A stretch of DNA of 26,857 nt, taken from positions 1 through 26,857 of the forward strand of contig CAJNOQ010002020.1 in NCBI GenBank assembly GCA_905250885.1, written 5' to 3'. The stretch comes from Didymodactylos carnosus. Its lineage: Eukaryota; Rotifera; Eurotatoria; Philodinida; Philodinidae. Position numbers and translations under genes: made by a program. Below are positions 20,101-26,857 of the stretch, piece by piece. Within the stretch, counting starts at the first letter, position 1. Every line of letters starts with the position of its first letter. The notes under the pieces were generated by a model, which saw only the letters and a list, made by a program, of their open reading frames with translations, ran no database searches and was not told where the DNA came from.

Positions 20101-22559
20101 TTGGAATACGGAATCGGCTTCTTGTTGACCTTCACTGATGGAATTCCCGTTATCTATAATAATTCCACCAGAACTTGTACATCTTCTGCCCGTTTCACAT
20201 GGCCATGTACACGAAGCCGTTTCTTGTGGAACACCTTGAGGACTTCCATGTTGAACCCACCATAAGCGAGCACCACTCGGCATTTTTGGGCACAAGAAGG
20301 CACTGGCTATACCAGTGTAGCATCGGTAAAAAGTATTACACCAACGACTAGCATAAAATCCGTCTTGTTTTCCTAGAGAAAAATTAACATTTGTATAGGA
20401 TATTATGAACATGAAATCGAATTTACCAGCACAGGTAAATTGTTCTCGTGATTGTATGAATATTTTCCATGGTTCTGTAGGTGCTGCAGTACTTAGAGAA
20501 GAACCGGGTAGAGATGGGGGCTCTTCAATTGCGGTATAATACTGATTTGCTTGGCAACCATTAGGATTTTGAGAGGTAAATTCACATCTAAATAAGAACT
20601 TATAGTATTGTTTCAAATATTTGACAGAAAGTAAGCAGATCATTTCTAAAGTACTTACCTTTGTGTAACATCGTCAAAGAAAAAGCGTTCTGCAACTTGA
20701 TTACATCCATAAGAACGTCTTTGTTCTCCAGCAATACATGCATGAAATACATCACAATATCGTGTATCTCTCCAGTGGCCATCAATTCGTCCCTTACAGT
20801 CAAATTGAACATTTACTACAACTTTTTGGTTCAACGTTGGTGGTAACAGAATAAAATTTGAATATTTTGAACGAAGTGTTTTTGATGATTTTGACAATTG
20901 GTTGTTTGAACCACTACTACCATCATTATTCATTAATGACATTAAGTTGAGTTGATTTTTACTGATGATGGTTTGTTTTGGTTCATGTTTTCCATTTGAT
21001 GTTAGAATAAGACGATTTTCACAATCAACCGTTTCTTCCAGACGACATGAGCCAATTCCTTGTCCCTGGGATTGTTCATTGTGAATGTCGAATGCATGAC
21101 CATCTTTACACATATACACTGAGCCTTGACCGCCTTGACAATGATAGAATACATTACAATAATTGACATCAGATACGAGAACATTCTGAGTTCGATCAGG
21201 ACATTCTGGACGCAGTTCACTACCAAATACCATGATGTACGAGGAATTTACCAATGTACCATTTGAAAAACCTAACGGACGGCGTAATAAAGATTTGCCT
21301 AAAAAATGAATCCCATATTACACTAGATAACTTGTTAGTTTACTTCACTTTACTTACCTCCACAGTCAACATTAATTGGATAATCACAAACATTTGATAT
21401 TGGATTAAATAGTAACTGATTTTCACATAGATACTGTTGATCTTGTCCATTAATACATTTGTGATATCCGTTACAATAGAAATTATCCGCATATAAACCA
21501 TTCTTTGTGCAATTCTCAATGATCAACGTATTCTCTGGTAAACGGTATGATATCGAATCATCCACGAGAGGTTTACCCATTACATCATTTGGTTCTATTC
21601 CACGATAAAAAGCTTTCCCCTTACAGTCGTAGGGTTCTGGTCGTGCACAATACATTTTATCTGATGAGATGGTTTTAAATATTGTTGGATAAGGACACAT
21701 GAACGGTTGATCGACAGTTTGTGAATTTCGTTGGATACACACATGAAAAACATTACAAATATTCGGATCAGAAAAACGGCCTTGTGCACCTGGTTGACAT
21801 TCAAAATGTTTGGTAGATGTTGACGGTTGAAGACTATCGGACACTATATAGGCAACACCTGAATTTGGGTCGGTACTACTATGAGTTTGAACCCACTGAA
21901 CATATGTTGTTTCACATCCTTCTTGTTCAATATCTGGAAAAAAAACAGAAAAAAGAGATTAGTTCAATGCAATGTTGAAAATAAATCTATGATTAAATGG
22001 ATGATACCAACCTACACACGTTGCTTTAGTTTTCGAATAAACTTTTGCAATTGGACACACATGCGATTCAATAATTTGACATTCTGCTCTTGTGCAATTG
22101 CATTTGTGGTAGACGTTGCAAAATTTGGAATCGTCGTAGTAGCCTGTAGATGAGATGTCGGATGATCCACTTGGAGGACAACGCGAGAATGAAGCCACTT
22201 CATATGGAAGATAAATGGTTATTGCTTGAAAAACACTTAGGAAACCTAAAACAAATAGGTAGTTACTGTAATATACACTCTATCGTCATAGAGTTAAATG
22301 CAGATCCATATTCCTATTGTTTATAGTATCTCGTGTTAAAGTCACCGAAAAAGTCACTCTGACGCATCTAGCATATACAAGAAAAAATGTATAGAATGAA
22401 TTACACAGATGTTTCTCACGAACACTACAAAATGGTATAATCTACAAGAAATAGATAAGAAAAGGGAGAACTGCTACTTCAAAAGAGACATAATCGTATA
22501 TTCATAATTATAGGAAAACTTATGTTTTACTACTTACCGATAAAAAGATGTTGCCTCAT
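13584..22559 (-). CDS. Giant secreted protein with ~18 chitin-binding type-14 (peritrophin-A) domains, 16 exons
   Basis: Exons, 5' to 3' on the minus strand: 22538-22559, 22012-22245, 21358-21933, 20659-21298, 20427-20587, 19839-20372, 18744-19736, 18295-18651, 17293-18230, 16495-17238, 16156-16432, 15558-15737, 14350-14472, 14179-14283, 14016-14115, 13584-13950. Every junction is GT..AG with matching phase. The sum is 6351 nt, 2116 residues plus stop. A signal peptide (MRQHLFIGFLSVFQA) is split by the first intron. Then follow 17 domains with the CBM14 six-Cys pattern, whose core is C-N-x-[FY]-x-x-C (CNVFYRC, CNIFHRC, CNLFHAC), plus a divergent 18th near residues 1965-2020. CBM14 domains bind chitin and Cys pairs form disulfides. 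There is no chitinase, deacetylase or transmembrane segment, so a structural chitin cross-linker (jaw, gut lining, egg shell or cuticle) is the best inference. Splice choices for exons 11-12 are the least certain. Confidence 0.88.
14179..14283 (-). other. Exon 14: Pro/Gln-rich linker
   Basis: A 105-bp exon encoding only linker (GGYPPQPQQQPSVYPTVG and similar), in phase 1 at both ends. It could be skipped without a frameshift. Confidence 0.75.
14350..15737 (-). other. Exons 12-13: domain 17 split by a 1085-bp intron
   Basis: Exon 12 (15558-15737) encodes DCSKYYQC and exon 13 (14350-14472) encodes MQCIAGLWWDQQRRSC ... VAC. Joined in phase 1 they make one complete CBM14 domain. The intervening intron 14473-15557 is the longest in the gene and holds a 22-bp direct repeat (14743-14764 and 15036-15057). 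Confidence 0.82.
15738..16155 (-). other. Intron 11 (418 bp)
   Basis: One of two long introns. It contains pyrimidine-rich minus-strand sequence but no domain-like coding sequence or repeat partner I could see. Confidence 0.6.
16156..17238 (-). other. Exons 10-11: domains 14, 15, 16 and a Gln/Pro linker
   Basis: Cores are MFCNLFHAC (14), QYCNMFAWC (15) and NYCDVFHYC (16). The 62-bp intron 16433-16494 falls just before CDWPC of domain 16. Exon 11 then encodes a Gln/Pro/Gly-rich linker. The donor of exon 11 (GTTTGT at 16150-16155) is weak, so an extra small exon before exon 12 cannot be ruled out. Confidence 0.75.
17293..18230 (-). other. Exon 9: end of domain 11, domains 12 and 13, start of 14
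   Basis: Domain 12 (EWCNVFYRC ... YDLWW ... CEWPCKIQC) is the long tryptophan-rich type. Domain 13 has core KYCNVFHEC. The exon ends in phase 0 directly after ECIT, five residues into domain 14. Confidence 0.87.
18295..18651 (-). other. Exon 8: end of domain 10 and start of domain 11
   Basis: The exon completes domain 10 (GDYRIYACIST ... CAGPVPAIC), carries the third SIP linker (YGSIPIQERV), and encodes domain 11 with core LYCNLFYGC. It ends inside the domain's penultimate loop. Confidence 0.85.
18744..19736 (-). other. Exon 7: chitin-binding domains 7, 8, 9 and start of 10
   Basis: The largest exon. Cores are RYCNIFHRC (7, with LWW..CDWPC), RFCNVYHEC (8), QFCNIYYIC (9) and QYCNLYHSC (10). 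The linkers before domains 9 and 10 share the motif Y-x-SIPVD. An Ala/Ser-rich linker separates 7 and 8. The donor is a less usual GTCAGT. Confidence 0.87.
19839..20372 (-). other. Exon 6: chitin-binding domain 6 and Gly/Ser-rich linker
   Basis: Domain 6 (GFYASRWCNTFYRC ... LWW ... CTWPC) is followed by a linker of about 75 residues made mainly of Gly, Ser and Thr with GTGS/GSGN-like units. Such a segment is probably flexible and extended. The exon is bounded by introns of 54 and 102 bp. Confidence 0.85.
20427..21298 (-). other. Exons 4-5: chitin-binding domains 4, 5 and start of 6
   Basis: Domain 4 has core NYCNVFYHC. Domain 5 has core RYCDVFHAC and is split by the 71-bp intron 20588-20658 inside its last loop (DDVTQR then CEF). 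A polar Ser/Asn/Lys-rich linker of about 65 residues separates them. Exon 5 ends just inside domain 6 (FTCAG). Confidence 0.85.
21358..21933 (-). other. Exon 3: chitin-binding domains 2 and 3
   Basis: Domain 2 begins HFECQPGAQG with core NICNVFHVC. Domain 3 begins ENCTKNGLY with core FYCNGYHKC and ends VDCGG. A linker of about 35 residues separates them. The exon begins and ends in phase 1. Confidence 0.88.
22012..22559 (-). other. Exons 1-2: signal peptide and chitin-binding domain 1
   Basis: Exon 1 (22538-22559) encodes only MRQHLFI plus one base. The 292-bp intron 22246-22537 then separates it from exon 2. The hydrophobic leader is followed by possible cleavage after FQA or after EVA. Domain 1 carries the core KFCNVYHKC and an atypical CNC-x5-C insert, and ends in exon 3. 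Confidence 0.85.
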
Positions 22560-22976
22560 ACCAGCATGCGGCTATGTAACAATTATTGTTTCTATTATTA
22601 TTGATGATTTTAAAAGTTAAAGTGTTGTTAATTGTTCTTTTTTATACTAAACTTAATTAAATATTTGTTTATTAGGAACTAATGTTGCTCTCTCTGCTTC
22701 TGTCTCTCTTTCTTTTCCTTTTCCTCTCCGTCGTTCAATCTCAAAAATGAAATGATACTCCACTTAGTGACTTCACAACTGTTTTTAATTGACACATTTA
22801 AATTAGAGAAATGTACTTTTTTTTCTCTCTTTTTCTCTCTTTCGTAAGATCATTTAATACCGAACGCCTACATCTAAAATTCCATTGGTAGATAGGCTAA
22901 AGTCAAAATTACTACTCAACAAATACCAGCGTAGAAGGACAAGGGGCGCGAAGAAAAAAATTCGAAAACATTTCTA

Positions 22977-22980
<4 letters not shown>
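22560..22980 (-). promoter_or_regulatory. Probable 5' UTR and promoter region of the chitin-binding gene
   Basis: AT-rich sequence directly upstream of the signal-peptide exon. No element can be named with confidence; upstream TATA-like strings are too common in this composition to assign. Confidence 0.25.

Positions 22981-22981
<1 letters not shown>

Positions 22982-23010
<29 letters not shown>
22982..23010. repeat. (GA)n microsatellite
   Basis: A near-perfect GA run continuing into imperfect GAGAGA/GAAAGA units to about 23040, roughly 430 bases upstream of the chitin-binding gene start. Confidence 0.9.
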
Positions 23011-23013
<3 letters not shown>

Positions 23014-23040
23014 AAGAGAGGGAGAGAGCGAAGAAAAAAA

Positions 23041-26000
23041 AAGGATTATTGTACTGTTCAAAAAAAGTGATTTGAAAAAGAAAAATGAGAGAGATCAGGA
23101 ATTAGAGAAGGCGGAAACTGCTTGGATTTTCTTCTGGTAGATTAGCATCGAATTTTTCAAGTTTTTTTTTTATACGAACATAAAAGTATAAAATTAATCT
23201 TATATGACCTTCTCTGATTGTGTTCCCGTTACGTGTAAGACGCGACACTCTGAAACTACATGCAATATAATAATTAAAACCCGAAATGATGAGATGAAAA
23301 GAAAAGGAGGAGAAAGGTGTGTAGTCGGCATTTTAATCCTCATTTCGGTCACTCGCGCTAAGTTCAGTGTACGTGTCTAATTTTAACGTAGACACATTAT
23401 GATTGATTGAAACAGAAAAATTAACGTTGTCGTCGCATATTTTCTCTCATTTTCTTGATGTAAATATTTACGTTGAACCTCCCGTATATGTGATGGTGAT
23501 GGTGGTCATCATTTTCTTCTTGCCTGTCGATGTTTGTTCGATTAATTTAGGACAAAATCCTTTTACAAATAATTTTTTCTCATCTAGTGGCAATTTCTCA
23601 TTTTGTCTTATTGAACTTGTTACTTTATATATTTGATAAGAAAAATAGATAATGCTCAAACTTGTTAACACATTAAGAACGTATATATAGAACGCATAAA
23701 TATAAATGTTAATCTCTTCTATCAGAACGTATACACACGGATTGATCGGTTGCGTAAGATATAAATCGAGTAAAAGCCGGAACATAGAGAGCTAATAAGG
23801 TGGCTAAGTACAGTTCTTTTTTTAAAAATATTCATAATTTTTCTCGATCACATTTTAGTTTAGTATATTCCAGACGATTCGAATAAATTGATTGCCTGTT
23901 GAACTACTGTTGTTGTTTATTAGCAAACAAAAAACCGGTATCTCTGTTGACCGGAAAAATACCGTTACATATATGCATAAAGGTACATGCGAGACGGACG
24001 GAGATTTTAACGGTGCTAGTTACATTTATTGGTCACAACTATGTACACTCTCGCATTTGAAGATCAGCATACATTTTGTTTTCTGACACTTATGGAGAAG
24101 ACTGCGGACATGTTTATATGGGTCTAAAAGATGAACGCTTCGGGGAAACGCAGGAAGAGGCGAATCTCACGTAACAGTTCGTTGAAACGGGTAACATAAA
24201 AATAGAAAGAGTGATAAGATTTCCAAAAATCAAAAAAATACGCAAATACATGTGTATATTTATCCGCTAGCAGCCGAGTGTGTTTACAATTTTTACGCAG
24301 ACCTGAGTTTTTTATACTTAAATCACGACTGAATTGAAAGTTAGCATACATGTTCCACTTTTCTACAAGAGAAAATACGTACGTTTATAAGAAGAGCTTT
24401 CGTTTTTTTAACACTCAGTTCTAAAAGCCACTTCTAACAGTACAAATGACAAAATTAATTGACTTGAAATTCAGACTGAAAAGATTAAAGATTTTATTTG
24501 CAAACACAAATTTGTCGACTCCGGAATGGTTATAGAGTTATTCGCCGAGAGCATCACTAATTAAAGCGTTAACAAAATTAACGCGCGTTGAGCATTGTCT
24601 CGCAAAATAGCCGTCACATGATGGTAAGGAGGACCCAAAGGATAATTTGCCTTAGTCGCAATTTATCTTTATAGAGAGGAGAAAGAAACTAATATACCTG
24701 CGTTAAAGATTGTGAAGAAGGTTGCAAATAACGAGAGGGTACGGACCCCCCGAATAATTGAAAAAGCTTTTGATATTTTATCTACCATTTCTCGTACAAA
24801 TTTTTTTTTATCAATTTTACACTACCTCAGAGAGAGAAATTTTGTTTTGTACGCCCTTAATGTTAGGCTTCTATTGCGGCTCTGATTGTGAAAGTGGTTG
24901 CCGGCTTATTATCGTCAGAACCAAATTAGCTTATATTTCAATATTTGGACCAATGTCCATCAATCTTGGAAAATTTCACCAGTTTGATGTAGGGACTACT
25001 AAATAGGAACTCTTATTTACTTATTTTCTTAAATCAACCGTACATAATTTGAAGGATAAGACCTTTAATTGACGCATCAGTTTTCACATCATCATCAATG
25101 ACTCTTTTTAACAATATAATAAAGGCAAAATTAAAGAACATTTAAAATAATGATTGATACATGAGACGATGATGCTTTGTTCTTGAATCTCAATGATACA
25201 CACAATAAACGTGATGATGTCAATGGCATTTTCAAACATCAAATAGTGAACAAAAAGACATTTCTAAAATAGCCTTCTCAAAAAAATAGGCTGATTAATC
25301 AAAGACTTATGATCATGAGAAGATCAACCATTAAAAAACTAAGCTACAAAAGAAGTTAATGAAGAATTTAGCTCAAAAGACTTTTGTTTGACTTTTATAA
25401 TCCAAGTATTTTTTCTAGATGAATTTCACCAGCTTCACATTTATACAGTCAATATGTGTAACTTTTATAAAAATGTCATTTTTGGAAATTGCCGATCAAA
25501 GTCAAGTTGAAAGCCACTGACTCAAACTTTTTCAGAGTAATTTCTCGAACCCTCTCAACCGATTTATGCATGTTTATTGTATGTTTCAAAGAAAAAAGTA
25601 TATGTCTACATCTTATCATTCAAAAAATGTATCTTAGTGGATGACAGCAGCGACAGGATACAAGGTGCGGTGTATACATATTCAGTAGTGTATTTTAAAA
25701 CTTCAAGGATAATGTTTATTACATTCCGATGCAAAGCCGTAGTGAATTACGTCACGTTCTGCTTGGAAGGGAAGAGTCTAATTTACAAAAGGAAAACTCG
25801 TCTAAAAACTTTCAGTAGATAGAATATAGCGATTTTGAATTAAGGACTCCATCTGTCAGAATTAAGAAATTTTTGTAAGAAAGTCAGTATTAAGCTAAGC
25901 ACTTTCTTAGATAGCCCGAGATGTCTCTGTCAGAATTCATGACAGTAAGACCTTTATCGAAAGTTTTTGCACTTTTTCAGGTAGTTTTCCGGAAACGCTG

Positions 26001-26220
26001 AAAAACTGATTTTTCAACTAACCGCGTGTTATCAATACAAAATCGAGAGAAAAGTAGTATTAAAGCAACTAGGCTGTAGAGGAAACATTTCTGATCAAAA
26101 TGCGTCTTCCAATACCAGGCAATGTTCCATCAAAAGTTATAACAATTTTAAATAGAAGCCCTAAAATATGCATTGTTAAACAAGCACCACTTTATGTCAA
26201 AAGCGAACTTCGCGTTTACA
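23041..26220. other. Upstream intergenic region with no supported gene
   Basis: Open frames of 60-105 codons occur (23468-23785 minus is the longest and has a hydrophobic middle) but none carries a recognisable domain. A small hairpin GCGTTAA-CAAAA-TTAACGC lies at 24566-24584. Nothing else could be assigned. Confidence 0.4.
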
Positions 26221-26224
26221 CGAC

Positions 26225-26543
26225 TTCGTGGCTGCAGGATTTTTCTGTAGCGGAGGGACGTAAGGACCTCGGGTTGGTCTTAAAATGTAGCTAACACACG
26301 TGGTTAGAGACTAATACAGCCCGATTTTTGATATTCAGTCTAGATATGTGGTTAGAGAAACATCTTTGGGCAGGTTAATGAGATTTTTTCGAATTTTGGA
26401 CTTTGGGCGTTGACCATTATTTTGAAAAGTAAAATATCAAAATTCGGGATCTGTTGATCTCAAGCCACATGTGCTTTCGTCAGTTTAAGACCTTCCCGAG
26501 CTCATTACGACGCTTTGTTACGGAGAAATCTTGCAGCTACGAA
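26225..26543. mobile_element. Foldback element with ~110-bp inverted arms
   Basis: The left arm 26225-26336 and the right arm 26433-26543 are imperfect reverse complements. They pair through TTCGTxGCTGCAxGATTT at the outer end, CTCGGGxxGGTCTTAAA in the middle and CCxxATTTTTGATATT at the inner end, around a spacer of ~96 bp. There is no coding capacity. This is the typical look of a foldback or MITE-type non-autonomous transposon. Confidence 0.75.
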
Positions 26544-26572
26544 CAGACCAATATTGACCCCTAATTAAACGA

Positions 26573-26595
26573 CATCTATGAAACGGTCATAGATG
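26573..26595. other. Perfect 9-bp-stem hairpin
   Basis: CATCTATGA, loop AACGG, TCATAGATG. It lies 30 bases outside the right arm of the foldback element; its function is unknown. Confidence 0.5.
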
Positions 26596-26732
26596 ACTTC
26601 GCCAAAATTTTGCAGAAAGAGTACAATCATAAGATGAACATTTCCTGAAAGATTGGTTCAGATCAAACTTTTAGTTACCGAAATACGTTTCTGATGGGGA
26701 GGAGGGGGGGCTTAAACATTACCCTGGTGAAA

Positions 26733-26857
26733 GTACTCATACGATGAGTACGACTTTACTCATAATTCGTGCATGAGTACTCATTTTGGTACTACTAACA
26801 ATTTCTGAGTATTGTTACTCAGTGAGTACTCAGTTACTCATGTGAGTACTCAGGAAA
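26733..26857 (+). repeat. TGAGTACTCA palindrome cluster, copy 2 (cut by window end)
   Basis: Three perfect TGAGTACTCA decamers lie at 26774-26783, 26823-26832 and 26843-26852, among many partial TACTCA/TGAGTA units. The cluster is related to 3965-4065 on the other strand and probably continues past the window. Confidence 0.65.

Noticed and set aside
23468..23785. 105-codon minus-strand open frame with a hydrophobic middle and a Lys/Thr-rich end
   Set aside because: It has no recognisable domain, AT-rich hydrophobic codons are expected by chance, and no splice partner carrying conserved sequence was found.
25540..25560. Minus-strand GGGTTCGAGAA resembling a tRNA B box
   Set aside because: No A box or acceptor stem at the right distance.

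Overview
The window looks like AT-rich nuclear DNA of a small invertebrate, most likely a bdelloid rotifer. The clues are compact spliceosomal introns (mostly 54-102 bp, GT..AG), a decayed Penelope-like (Athena-type) reverse transcriptase of the kind common in bdelloids, and a very large secreted chitin-binding protein that would suit an animal with chitinous jaws and egg shells. The assignment is an inference; no diagnostic marker gene is present.

Layout. Positions 1-400 hold poly-T tracts and a diverged dispersed repeat. Positions ~400-1560 (minus strand) hold a wrecked Penelope-like reverse transcriptase. Positions 2409-3599 (minus) hold a two-exon DUSP12/YVH1-type dual-specificity phosphatase. 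Positions ~3.7-8.5 kb form a repeat-rich spacer. It contains a TGAGTACTCA-bearing repeat, a 63-bp displaced copy of part of the neighbouring tetraspan gene, a ~250-bp foldback element, a 204-bp inverted duplication of decayed coding-like DNA, and a ~140-bp direct repeat interleaved with it. Positions 8538-9104 (minus) hold a single-exon claudin/PMP22-like four-helix membrane protein. Positions 9.1-13.2 kb show no gene I can support.

Positions 13584-22559 (minus) carry the dominant gene. I assembled 16 exons by hand. The splice phases all agree and the total is 6351 nt, giving a secreted protein of about 2116 residues with 17 canonical and one divergent type-14 chitin-binding (peritrophin-A) domains joined by Gly/Ser-rich and other low-complexity linkers. 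It has no catalytic domain and is best read as a structural chitin cross-linker. Positions 22.56-26.86 kb are upstream non-coding DNA with a GA microsatellite, a ~110-bp-arm foldback element, and a cluster of TGAGTACTCA palindromes at the window edge.

The three intact genes are all on the minus strand. They are unrelated in function and widely spaced, so nothing suggests an operon. The most interesting material is the domain architecture of the chitin-binding protein and the number of foldback, inverted and dispersed repeats, including shuffled gene fragments, in the spacers.
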